This document shows positions 55,868 to 63,949 of a DNA stretch of 64,000 bases, piece by piece. The translations under genes were made by a program, and so were the position numbers. The notes under the pieces were generated by a model. It did no database searches, was not told the origin of the DNA, and was given only the letters and a program-made list of their open reading frames with translations. The stretch's first letter is position 1. Each line of letters opens with the position of its first letter. This stretch comes from Povalibacter uvarum (GTDB lineage: Bacteria; Pseudomonadota; Gammaproteobacteria; Steroidobacterales; Steroidobacteraceae), in NCBI RefSeq assembly GCF_014202975.1, contig NZ_JACHHZ010000005.1:372001-436000 (forward strand). The letters are read 5' to 3'.

Positions 55868-56030
55868 CGCCGCCGCCGCATACCATACACGCCCGGTTCG
55901 CCCAGCGGACAATCCAGGGCGCCGGGTGCTTGGGGGATGATTTTGGGGGGATTGGGCGCGTTACAACGCGTCCCGTCGTCGCTGGGACGATGACCTACGA
56001 TTCACGAACAACTAAAGACGGGATGCACGC

Positions 56031-57752
56031 ATGACCGGCACCGCTGTTTCTTTCTCCGGCCTCGATTGGGCCGTGGTGGCCCTGTACTTCGTCGTCAACA
56101 CCGCCATCTGCGTGTGGTGTGCGATGCAGAAGGAAAAGAATACCGAAGACTACTTTCTTGCCGGCCGTACCGCGGGCTGGGTCCTGATCGGCTCTTCCAT
56201 CTTCGCCTCGAATATCGGCGCCGAGCACCTGATCGGCCTGGCCGGCTCGGGTGCCGATTCGGGCGTGGCGTTCGCCCACTGGGAGCTGCATTCGTACCTG
56301 GTGCTGGTGCTGGGCTGGATATTCGCGCCTTTCTATCTGCGCGCGAAGATCTTCACGACACCGGAATTCCTCGAGAAACGCTATACGCCCGCGACGCGCA
56401 CGGTGCTCTCGGTCATCTTCCTGGTCAGCTACATCCTGACCAAAGCCTCGGTGACCATCTTCGCCGGCGCCTTCGCGATCCAGACGATTCTCGGCTATGA
56501 CCAGGTGAATGTGCCGCTGCTGGGGCAGGTCGACTTCTTCTGGTTCGCCGCCTTCTCGCTGGTCATCATCACCGGCGTTTTCGTGATTCTGGGCGGCATG
56601 AAATCGGTGCTCTACACCGAAGCCATGCATGTGCCGGTGCTGCTCGCGGGCTCCACTGTCCTTCTGTTCGTCGGTCTCGGCGAGATCGGCGGCATGGATG
56701 CGCTGCTGGCAGCGAATCCGGACACGAGCCATTTGTGGCGGCCGCTCTCGACCACGCCGGAAACGCAGGGATTCCCGGGCTTTCTGTTCGATCCGAGCGC
56801 TACGCCGTGGCTGGGCGTGCTGTTGTGTTCCCCGATCATCGGCTTGTGGTACTGGTGTACCGACCAATACATCGTGCAGCGCGTGCTGACGGGCAAGAGC
56901 CTGAAGGAATCGCGTCGCGGCACGATCTTCGCGGCCTATCTCAAGCTCACGCCGCTCTTCATCTTCCTGCTGCCGGGCATGATCGCTGTGGCGCTGTACA
57001 AGCAGGGCGCCCCGGGCTTCGAAACCATCGGCGACAACCCGCAGGGTGCGTTCCCCGTGCTGGTTTCGAGCCTGCTGCCCGTCGGTCTGCGCGGGCTCGT
57101 GCTTGCCGGCATGCTCTCGGCACTGATGAGTGCGCTCGCGTCGCTGTTCAACTCGACCGCGACGCTGTTCACCGTCGACTTCTACAAGCGCCTGCGCCCG
57201 CAATCATCGGAAAAGCACCTCGTGAATGTGGGGCGCATCGCGACCGCCGGTGTCATCGTGCTCGGCATGCTGTGGATTCCGTTCCTGCAGGATCTGGGCA
57301 AGGGCCAGCTCTATACCTATCTTCAGCTGGTGCAGTCGCTGCTCGCACCGTCGATCGCCGCCGTGTTCATGCTGGGTATCTTCTCGAATGGCGTGACGCC
57401 GAAGTCGGGTCTGATCGGCATCGTCACGGGCTTCGTCCTGGGCATGCTCCGCCTGGTTTTCCAGGCTACGCATGAGATGTACGGCGTCGAGTGGCCGGGC
57501 TTCATCCAGACACTCGTCGACATCAACTGGCTGTACTTCAGCTTCATGCTGTTCGTCTTCACCTGCGTAGTGATCTTCGCGGTGAGCGCAGTCACGCCGA
57601 AGGCACCGCCGGAGCAGATCGCGGGTATCACCTACAACACGGCAACGGCGGAACAGATCGCTGAAGAGAAGGACGGCTACGGTTTCTGGGAAATCTTCCA
57701 CACCGTCGTGATCGTCGCGATCATCGCCAGCATCTATATCTACTTCTGGTAA
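56031..57752 (+). CDS. SGLT-type sodium/sugar symporter
   Basis: A 573-residue inner-membrane transporter of the solute:sodium symporter family with about 14 transmembrane segments. GSSIFASNIGAEHLIGLAGS is the unwound first core helix that binds substrate and sodium. SYILTKASVTIFAGAFAIQ, WYWCTDQYIVQRVLTGKSLK and LMSALASLFNSTATLFTVDF match the SGLT/vSGLT group of sugar symporters (residues of the sodium site include the Ser pair near ASLFNSTAT). By location it would bring arabinose or short oligosaccharides into the cytoplasm. It may be controlled by both sites in the preceding gap. Confidence 0.92.
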   Translation: MTGTAVSFSGLDWAVVALYFVVNTAICVWCAMQKEKNTEDYFLAGRTAGWVLIGSSIFASNIGAEHLIGLAGSGADSGVAFAHWELHSYLVLVLGWIFAPFYLRAKIFTTPEFLEKRYTPATRTVLSVIFLVSYILTKASVTIFAGAFAIQTILGYDQVNVPLLGQVDFFWFAAFSLVIITGVFVILGGMKSVLYTEAMHVPVLLAGSTVLLFVGLGEIGGMDALLAANPDTSHLWRPLSTTPETQGFPGFLFDPSATPWLGVLLCSPIIGLWYWCTDQYIVQRVLTGKSLKESRRGTIFAAYLKLTPLFIFLLPGMIAVALYKQGAPGFETIGDNPQGAFPVLVSSLLPVGLRGLVLAGMLSALMSALASLFNSTATLFTVDFYKRLRPQSSEKHLVNVGRIATAGVIVLGMLWIPFLQDLGKGQLYTYLQLVQSLLAPSIAAVFMLGIFSNGVTPKSGLIGIVTGFVLGMLRLVFQATHEMYGVEWPGFIQTLVDINWLYFSFMLFVFTCVVIFAVSAVTPKAPPEQIAGITYNTATAEQIAEEKDGYGFWEIFHTVVIVAIIASIYIYFW

Positions 57753-57759
57753 GGCAGGG

Positions 57760-57785
57760 CGGGAGAGGATCGATCCTTTCCCGCT
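57760..57785 (+). terminator. Hairpin after the symporter gene
   Basis: GCGGGAGAGGATC and GATCCTTTCCCGC form a 13-bp stem with one mismatch, beginning 8 bp after the symporter stop. The following TTCCTC is only weakly T-rich, so it may be a terminator or an mRNA end-protecting hairpin. Confidence 0.5.
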
Positions 57786-57799
57786 TCCTCGAACCCAGG

Positions 57800-57828
57800 A
57801 TGGATCGCCGCTTTCGCGGGGATGACGG
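57800..57828. repeat. dRS3-like palindrome, single arm (locus 6)
   Basis: One arm of the paired element (GGATGGATCGCCGCTTTCGC and on) lies between the convergent symporter and GntR genes. Its inverse partner is missing. Confidence 0.65.
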
Positions 57829-57837
57829 GGTACTGGC

Positions 57838-58635
57838 TTACTTCGCCGCCTTCATGCGCGGCCGGCGGGCGTTGGTCGTATCGAGGAAGGCGAGATCGAC
57901 GAGGTTCTCCATCGCCTTGTGCGCCGCCTGCGGGTCCGAGGCCTTGATCGCTTCGTAAACACGCACGTGATCCGGCATCGGATCACGGGACAGGGGATTG
58001 TCGCGCTGCTTGAAAATCGTGGTCCAGGAAATGGCGGCGCCGACGCCGCTCGTCAGTGACATCACGAACTCGTTGCCGCTCGCGCGCAAGAGAGCCGAGT
58101 GGAACTCCTGGTCGGCGAGCCGGCCCGCTTCCACGGCGAGCGTGTGTTTCGCCATTCCTTCTAGGCCCCGGGCCATCGCCTCGAGATGTTCATCGGTCCG
58201 GCGCAACGCGGCAAGTGCCGCGGCCTGCGGCTCCACGATCTTGCGCAGCTCGAACAGACTCGTAAGCAGGTGCTCGTCCGGTTCGAACTCGAAGATCCAG
58301 GAGAGCACATCCGGATCCAGCATGTGCCAGCGTTCTGGCTGACTGATGCGAGTGCCGACTTTGGGGCGCGATTCCACGAGTCCTTTGGCGGCGAGAATAC
58401 GGACCGCCTCGCGATACGCGCCTCGCGAGACGTGCAAGCGGTCGCTTGCCGCGATTTCACCATTCAGGAGTTCGCCGGGCTTGTAGCGTCCCGAGACGAT
58501 GAGGACGCCGAGGTCGCGCGCAATCGTCCCGTGCAGGCGCAACGATCGGCGACGCGCACGCGCGTTGGCTTTCGACGCGGGAGAAGAAGCACCAGCCGGG
58601 CTCGGTGTCGCTATCGGTTTCTTTTTCACGGCCAT
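57838..58635 (-). CDS. GntR-family regulator with FCD domain
   Basis: A 265-residue FadR-type GntR regulator. A basic, disordered N-tail (to about 33) is followed by a winged helix: GTIARDLGVLIVSGRYKPGE, DRLHVSRGAYREAVRILAAK and GLVESRPKVGTRIS. The all-helical FCD ligand domain runs from about residue 105 to 255 (FELRKIVEPQAAALAALRR, ADQEFHSALLRASGNEF, DHVRVYEAIKASDPQAAHK), where Asp and His residues usually bind a metal and an acidic ligand. FCD regulators respond to sugar acids or organic acids and are usually repressors released by ligand. Given the genes around it, L-arabinonate or a later intermediate is the likely inducer. Confidence 0.88.
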   Translation of the reverse strand: MAVKKKPIATPSPAGASSPASKANARARRRSLRLHGTIARDLGVLIVSGRYKPGELLNGEIAASDRLHVSRGAYREAVRILAAKGLVESRPKVGTRISQPERWHMLDPDVLSWIFEFEPDEHLLTSLFELRKIVEPQAAALAALRRTDEHLEAMARGLEGMAKHTLAVEAGRLADQEFHSALLRASGNEFVMSLTSGVGAAISWTTIFKQRDNPLSRDPMPDHVRVYEAIKASDPQAAHKAMENLVDLAFLDTTNARRPRMKAAK

Positions 58636-58834
58636 GAGTCGTTAATTTAGTCTCGCGGTCCGTTTCGGGGCAACTCTAAAGGCCATCGATGCTCGCGCGA
58701 TGGCACGCAACGACGATCACGCCGCGCTTCCTATAGACGACAAGACTGCTCAGCGACCTCAGTCCCGACTCGTGAGCGTGCGCCGCGCAGAGCGTCGAAA
58801 TACCCGCCTCAAGCTCCGCTTGCCTCAATTTCAT

Positions 58835-58845
58835 TTGTCCGACAA
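58835..58845 (+). promoter_or_regulatory. Candidate GntR operator, site 3 (TTGTCCGACAA)
   Basis: A perfect pseudo-palindrome, TTGTC-C-GACAA, stands 51 bp upstream of the GH43 start within ATTTGTCCGACAATAT. The half-site fits the known FCD-type GntR pattern of GT(A/C) and (T/G)AC arms. Confidence 0.65.
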
Positions 58846-58896
58846 TATCCGTGGACGTGCCGGGACGCAAGTCACTACTTTCCGGTGCGTCAATCC

Positions 58897-60402
58897 ATGC
58901 CTACAACCAGAAGAATCGTCCTGTCGTTGCCACTGGCTCTGCTCGCCGGCTGCGGAGGAGGCGGGGGCGGCGGCGATGACGGCGGCACTCCACCTCTATC
59001 CGGAGGTGGCGGCAACCCGCCGCCTCCCGGAGTCACGTTCACCGAGGTGTCGGTCCACGATCCGTCGATCATCAAGGTCGACAGCGACTACTACGTTTTC
59101 GGATCGCACCTCGCGGCGGCGAGGACGACGGACTGGCTGAACTGGACGCGGGTCGCGGACGGTGTGACGGCGACGAACCCGTTGTTCAACGACGTTACGC
59201 GGGAACTGCGCGACACGTTTGCATGGTCCGAAGTCACGGGACTCTGGGCGCCCGATGTGGTCCGCCTCCCGGACGGCAAGTTCTACATGTACTACGACTC
59301 GTGCAAAGGCGATTCGCCGCGTTCGGCTCTCGGCGTTGCGGTCGCCGATCGCGTAACGGGTCCCTACGTCAACAAGCAGATCCTCCTGAAATCCGGGATG
59401 TGGGGCGAGATCAGCGAGGACGGCGTGAGCGTCTACGACGCGCAGGTTCATCCGAATGCCGTCGATCCGCAGACCTTCTTCGATCGCGACGACAATCTCT
59501 GGATGATCTACGGCTCTTACTCGGGCGGCATTTTCATCCTGGCGATGGACAAGACGACCGGACTGCCGCAGCCCGGGCAGGGCTACGGCAAGCACCTGAT
59601 CGGCGGCCACCACGCACGCATCGAAGGCGCGTACGTGCTCTACAACGCATCGACCGGCTACTACTATCTCTTCGTTTCGTTCGGTGGTCTCGACGCTGTC
59701 GGCGGCTACAACATTCGCGTTGCCCGGGCAGATGCGCCCGATGGTCCGTACTTCGACGCGGCGGGCACCGACATGGCGACGGTGAAGGGCAATCCGAACC
59801 AGCTCTTCGACGACTCGCGCATCGCGCCGCACGCGCAGAAGCTGATGGGCAATCACCAGTTCGCGCCTGCCAGCGGCGAGACGGGCACTGCGCTCGGCTA
59901 TGTTTCTCCCGGTCACAATTCTGGGTACTTCGATGCCGCGACCGGCAAGTATTTCCTGATCTTTCACACGCGCTTTCCGAATCGCGGCGAGCAGCACGAA
60001 GTGCGCGTGCACGAACTGCTATTCAATGAGGACGGCTGGCCGGTCGCTGCTCCGTTCCGCTATGTCCCAACGAGCGTGAGCGCAACGCCCGTTGCGGCGG
60101 CGGTGACCGCTACAGAAGCGCAGGGTAGCTACAAGTACATCAATCACGGCAAGGACATCACCGCGGCCATTCGCGCCTCGCAGACGATCACGCTCAACGC
60201 TGACGGCACGATCAGTGGTGCCATAACGGGCACATGGCTGCACAAGGGTGACAACTACATCGCGCTGACGCTCGCTTCGGGCGAATTGTTCAATGGTGTC
60301 CTGTCCCGTCAGTGGAATGGCAACGCGAATGCCTTCGCCGTGACGTTCACTGCGCAGTCGCAGGCGGGCGTGTCGATCTGGGGCGCGCGAACCGGCGCTT
60401 GA
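58897..60402 (+). CDS. GH43 endo-arabinanase lipoprotein
   Basis: A 501-residue lipoprotein. Lipobox LLAGC (Cys19) is followed by a Gly/Asp/Pro linker (GGGGGGDDGG). The five-bladed propeller carries the GH43 catalytic set: Asp54 in SVHDPSIIKVDSDYY (base), Asp189 in NAVDPQTFF (pKa modulator) and Glu242 in ARIEGAYVLYN (acid). WAPDVVRLPDGKFYMYYD and TGYYYLFVSFG are family strands. A C-terminal beta domain of about 120 residues (from SYKYINHGKD) matches the extra domain of endo-arabinanases. It should cut alpha-1,5-arabinan at the cell surface or in the periplasm. The ATG at 58897 is preferred to the GTG at 58885. Confidence 0.9.
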   Translation: MPTTRRIVLSLPLALLAGCGGGGGGGDDGGTPPLSGGGGNPPPPGVTFTEVSVHDPSIIKVDSDYYVFGSHLAAARTTDWLNWTRVADGVTATNPLFNDVTRELRDTFAWSEVTGLWAPDVVRLPDGKFYMYYDSCKGDSPRSALGVAVADRVTGPYVNKQILLKSGMWGEISEDGVSVYDAQVHPNAVDPQTFFDRDDNLWMIYGSYSGGIFILAMDKTTGLPQPGQGYGKHLIGGHHARIEGAYVLYNASTGYYYLFVSFGGLDAVGGYNIRVARADAPDGPYFDAAGTDMATVKGNPNQLFDDSRIAPHAQKLMGNHQFAPASGETGTALGYVSPGHNSGYFDAATGKYFLIFHTRFPNRGEQHEVRVHELLFNEDGWPVAAPFRYVPTSVSATPVAAAVTATEAQGSYKYINHGKDITAAIRASQTITLNADGTISGAITGTWLHKGDNYIALTLASGELFNGVLSRQWNGNANAFAVTFTAQSQAGVSIWGARTGA

Positions 60403-60450
60403 GAGCGCAAGAGTCGGGCGCGCACGCCCGAAAGGCGTCCTTCGGATAAC

Positions 60451-60470
60451 GTCCGGCTGAAGCCGGACCC
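60451..60470. repeat. GTCCGGCTGAAGCCGGAC hairpin repeat, copy 2
   Basis: An 18-bp perfect hairpin repeat identical to the core of the copy at 6412-6433. It lies between the convergent GH43 and TonB receptor genes. Confidence 0.65.
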
Positions 60471-60497
60471 ACAATCGGAGCGGTGCACACCTCCAAC

Positions 60498-60526
60498 AAA
60501 AAAGGGCAGCCCTTGCGAGCTGCCCT
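60498..60526 (-). terminator. Intrinsic terminator of the TonB receptor gene
   Basis: AGGGCAGC at 60503-60510 and GCTGCCCT at 60519-60526 form a perfect 8-bp stem with an 8-base loop. The minus strand then reads a run of six T (60503-60498). It begins 26 bp after the stop of the receptor gene. Confidence 0.88.
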
Positions 60527-60551
60527 CCGGCTCCGGCCGATTCAGTCGCGA

Positions 60552-63446
60552 TCAGAACGTGAAGCGCGCACCCAGTGCAAACGTCCGGCCCACGATTGCG
60601 GAGCCGAAATTGTTCGTGGTCGGGTTCACGTAGTAGCTCTGGTAGATCTCATCCGTGAGGTTGGTGGCGTCGAACGTCAGCACCAGCGCGTCCGTGAGGT
60701 CGTAGCTGAGCTGGAAGTCCAGGTTCTGCTCCGATGCGCGCCACACTTCCTTCGGGTTGGCGAACAGAGCCGCCTCGTAGTTGTTGAGGAAGTCTTCGCG
60801 CCATACCCACGACAGGCGGGCATCGAAGTTGTCCTTCTCATACACGAGCACCGCGCTGTACGAAGAGTCCGATACGCCGAACAGGGATGTTCGTTGCGTG
60901 CCTGTGATTTCGCCGGCCGAGTTCGTGATCGGTGTGTCCTGTTGCGAGTCCAGCATGGTGTAGCTGGCCTGCAGGCCGATCCCGTTCAGCCAGTTCGGCA
61001 CGTTCTCCGGGAAGTACTGGAAGCCAAACTCCACGCCGTCCAGTTCACCGTTCGACGCGTTGTACGGCTGGGCAAGGATGTAGTCGTACGGTCCGATGTC
61101 GTCGGTATAGTTCACGCGCCGCAGGAACGGTACGACGAAGCCCTCGATCTCACGCTTGAACGCCGTGACGTACACGGCACTCGCGTTGGAGAAGTACCAT
61201 TCGAGGGACAAGTCATAGTTCTTCGACTCGGTGGGCTCCAGGTCGGGATTGCCGCCGTTCGCCGTGCCGTAGCCAATGTTCGAGACATCTCGGGCATAGC
61301 GGACTACGGGGTTCAGGTCGATGAAGTTCGGACGCCGGAGCGTTTCGCCGTAGCTGGCGCGCAGGCGCAGTTCATCCGTGAAGGCGAAGCGCATCATGAC
61401 GCTGGGCAGCAGCTTCGACTTCGTGGCCGAGTCCGACGTGCGAACCCGCGCGTTCGCCGGCCCCTCCCAGAAATCCATGTCCGTATCGACGGACACATAG
61501 CGCGCGCCCAACTGGCCGTCGAACTGATGTCCGGCGACATCGACGTCGAAGTTCGCCTGCAAGTAGGCCGCCGAAGTCACTTCGTTGACTTCGAAGTTCT
61601 TCGGGGTCACGAGCTCATCGCCGACTGCCAGGTCGATGTTCAACGTCGTGTTGTAGAGGTTGCGCATCTGGTCGGCGTGCGACCGCAGGTAGTAGCCGTC
61701 GATCGCGGCCCAGCCGCCGGGCACAGTCGCCTGACCGTCGAAGAATCCGCTGTTGGTGGAAACGAGATCCGGGAAGTTCGCCATCGTCGTGCCGCTGCCC
61801 AGGCCGGCCAGCCAGCCAGCGGATTGACCACGCGTACCTTCCGACGCGCTGCGGTCGTCGTAGCGCACGCCGAAGCTGAGCGTCGTGAGGAACGCGGAAT
61901 CCATGTGGTAGTCGCCATCGATCGTGACTGTTGCAGCATCGCCTTCGCGCCATCCGGCGTTGTCGTAGAACTCACCGAGGTTCCACAGGCGAGGATCGGT
62001 CAGGTCGCTTTCGTCGATGTCGGCGGTACCAGGATTGTCGTTGAACGTCAGCGCCGGAATGCCGTCACCTGCGTTGAAGTCAATGGACAGGCCGGGCGCG
62101 ACGCGAACGCCACGCATGGCGATGAAGTCTTCCTCGTATTCGCTCGTCTGCCAGGCCACATCGGCGCGCAACTCGAAGGCATCGCTGACGTTCCACTTGC
62201 CGCCGAGCGCGTACAGGAAGCTGTCGGTCTTCGCCGTGAACAAGTCACCGCTCGTGAAGCCGAAAGGCACGTCCGTGTTGCGCGACTTGACGATGTTCGT
62301 GCCCGGGTAGAGCACGATGTTGGCGTTCTGGGGGCTGCCCCAGAAGTCGACGAACGTGAACATCAGCGAATTGAACTGCTGGTTGCGATAGCCGTTGTAG
62401 AACACATCGAGCACGTACTCGGATGAGTCGTTGGGTGCCCACTGCAGTGAGATGTTGGCTGCCGGACGCTCGCGCTCGCCAGTGAGATCGCTGGCGAACA
62501 CAGCATCGCGTGACAGGATGTACTCGGCCTCTTCGCCGCCGACAACCATTGTCGAGCCTGGTGCCGTGGGCAGACCGTTGAGCAGTCCAGGCTGCCAGTT
62601 TTCCACGCCCCAGTACTGCGGAGCGACTGCCCAGTCTTCAGGACCGCCCTGGTTATAGACCGAACGAATGATCTGGTAAGCCCCGAGATTCGCGGGCGGA
62701 TCATCCGTGGCAAACGGCATCTGCGCGCCAGCCGTGAAGCTCTGACCGCGATAGTTTGTCTGCGCGTACGAGACGTTCAGCAGCGCGCCGACCTCGCCGA
62801 TGCCCGTTGTCCAGCGATCGCTGAACAGCGCGCTGACGTTGGGATCCAGTTCTTCACTCTGTTCCTGATAGATGCCGCGCACCGACAGCGAAACTTTGCT
62901 CTCGGGGAAATTGAAAGGGCGCTGCGTCTGAATGTCGATCACGCCGGCGATACCGGCCTCGATCAGGTCGGCGGAGCGGGTCTTGAAGACGTCGACCCGG
63001 TTGATCAGGTTGGCCGGCACGTCGGCCAGCGCAATCTGACGGCCCGATGCCGTGAACACGTTGCGGCCATTGACCGTCGTTGTGACATCGTCGAGGCCGC
63101 GAATGGAGACTTTGCCGGCCTCGCCGTTTGCACGGTCGGTGACTTGAACACCGGGCACGCGCTGCAGCGCTTCGACCACGTTGTTGTCCGGGAACTTGCC
63201 GATGTCCTCGGCCACGATCGCATCGACGAGTTGAATGGATTCGCGCTTGATGTCGAGTGCCTTCTCGAGGCTCTCGCGAATGCCGGAGACGACCACTTCT
63301 TCCAGCTCTTCGGTCGCCGGCGCTGCCGCCTGACCGAAGGCACTGCCGCCCGCTGTGACGCCGAGCAGCACCGTCGAAATGGCCGAAGCCAGCCGCATGT
63401 TGCGCGGCGTGCGGTGATTGGCGCGCTCGATCCCCCACCTGTTCAT
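60552..63446 (-). CDS. TonB-dependent receptor (2), carbohydrate-uptake type
   Basis: A 964-residue outer-membrane receptor. The signal peptide (MRLASAISTVLLGVTAGG region, cleaved after about SAFGQ) is followed by LEEVVVSGIRESLEKALDIK and the plug segment KFPDNNVVEALQRVPGVQVT. These two segments are hallmarks of the large receptors of sugar-uptake loci in Xanthomonas, Caulobacter and related bacteria. The barrel ends in FALGARFTF with the terminal Phe. Likely cargo is arabino-oligosaccharides. The start at 63446 is set by GGGGGAGC upstream; the open frame to 63677 crosses two candidate operators. It is followed by a strong terminator. Confidence 0.9.
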   Translation of the reverse strand: MNRWGIERANHRTPRNMRLASAISTVLLGVTAGGSAFGQAAAPATEELEEVVVSGIRESLEKALDIKRESIQLVDAIVAEDIGKFPDNNVVEALQRVPGVQVTDRANGEAGKVSIRGLDDVTTTVNGRNVFTASGRQIALADVPANLINRVDVFKTRSADLIEAGIAGVIDIQTQRPFNFPESKVSLSVRGIYQEQSEELDPNVSALFSDRWTTGIGEVGALLNVSYAQTNYRGQSFTAGAQMPFATDDPPANLGAYQIIRSVYNQGGPEDWAVAPQYWGVENWQPGLLNGLPTAPGSTMVVGGEEAEYILSRDAVFASDLTGERERPAANISLQWAPNDSSEYVLDVFYNGYRNQQFNSLMFTFVDFWGSPQNANIVLYPGTNIVKSRNTDVPFGFTSGDLFTAKTDSFLYALGGKWNVSDAFELRADVAWQTSEYEEDFIAMRGVRVAPGLSIDFNAGDGIPALTFNDNPGTADIDESDLTDPRLWNLGEFYDNAGWREGDAATVTIDGDYHMDSAFLTTLSFGVRYDDRSASEGTRGQSAGWLAGLGSGTTMANFPDLVSTNSGFFDGQATVPGGWAAIDGYYLRSHADQMRNLYNTTLNIDLAVGDELVTPKNFEVNEVTSAAYLQANFDVDVAGHQFDGQLGARYVSVDTDMDFWEGPANARVRTSDSATKSKLLPSVMMRFAFTDELRLRASYGETLRRPNFIDLNPVVRYARDVSNIGYGTANGGNPDLEPTESKNYDLSLEWYFSNASAVYVTAFKREIEGFVVPFLRRVNYTDDIGPYDYILAQPYNASNGELDGVEFGFQYFPENVPNWLNGIGLQASYTMLDSQQDTPITNSAGEITGTQRTSLFGVSDSSYSAVLVYEKDNFDARLSWVWREDFLNNYEAALFANPKEVWRASEQNLDFQLSYDLTDALVLTFDATNLTDEIYQSYYVNPTTNNFGSAIVGRTFALGARFTF

Positions 63447-63463
63447 ATAATGCTCCCCCAAGT

Positions 63464-63474
63464 TTGTTAGACAA
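63464..63474 (+). promoter_or_regulatory. Candidate GntR operator, site 4 (TTGTTAGACAA)
   Basis: TTGTT-A-GACAA, one base off the palindromic consensus. It lies 17 bp upstream of the TonB receptor ATG, next to the ribosome site. Its centre is 31 bp from site 5, about three turns of the helix. Confidence 0.6.
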
Positions 63475-63494
63475 TTGAATCCGACCGGGCCATC

Positions 63495-63505
63495 TTGTCC
63501 GACAA
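63495..63505 (+). promoter_or_regulatory. Candidate GntR operator, site 5 (TTGTCCGACAA)
   Basis: This core is identical to the 11-bp site before the GH43 gene. With site 4 it would place two regulator dimers on the same face of the DNA over the receptor promoter. Confidence 0.68.
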
Positions 63506-63681
63506 TTAGGCGGCTGGCAAGGAGGGTTCGGGCCCGGATCGCTGTTTCGGAGGCGTTCGCAGGTGCAAAATGAGCCTGTCTTACTCTCGCCACACGGTGC
63601 CGAGGGGTCGAAACCTTCCGGTAACCGGTTTCGGTACCTCCTTCAGGCTTGCCCACCCTGGTCCGGATCGATACCATTCAT

Positions 63682-63692
63682 TTGTCGGAGTT
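63682..63692 (+). promoter_or_regulatory. Candidate GntR operator, site 6 (TTGTCGGAGTT)
   Basis: TTGTC-G-GAGTT has the same right half as site 2. It lies 257 bp upstream of the partial Tat-signal gene and 235 bp upstream of the receptor. The weakest of the six by position. Confidence 0.4.
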
Positions 63693-63949
63693 AATGCAAG
63701 TCAAGGCGTCGAACGCGCGCTGCTGGGGGAAAATCGATGACACGTCTGAATGGCCGCGGCCGCGTAGCAATGCCGGGCGCGAATTCCTCCGCCGATTCCC
63801 ACATGACTTTCATGGCGCGGTGATCGCGCACCGATTTCTCACGCTCTCTCCCCGGCCGGCTGTCGTGGCAAAGTCGCTTCCCCTGGCGACTGCCGCGACG
63901 CCGGCCGGGGGACTTCGCGCTCACGGCAAATGACCCACGGCAGCGATCG

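Larger units (their letters stand above)
55724..56030. other. 307-bp divergent regulatory region
   Basis: This gap separates the aldehyde dehydrogenase operon from the symporter gene. It contains an AT-rich candidate GntR site (55800-55810) and a xyl-box-like palindrome (55854-55867). I see no protein-coding frame with a ribosome site in it. Confidence 0.6.
63447..63949. other. 503-bp divergent regulatory region
   Basis: This gap separates the TonB receptor from a gene that begins at 63950. It contains three candidate GntR sites (63464, 63495, 63682). I see no credible protein-coding frame in it. Confidence 0.6.

Noticed and set aside
55995-57203. 402-codon minus-strand open frame opposite the symporter gene
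   Set aside because: Gln/Arg/Asp-rich shadow of a well-supported membrane protein, with no ribosome site.
60483-62426. 647-codon plus-strand open frame opposite the second TonB receptor
   Set aside because: Shadow of the receptor gene; composition rich in Arg, Val and His with no recognisable domain, and it starts inside the receptor's terminator region.
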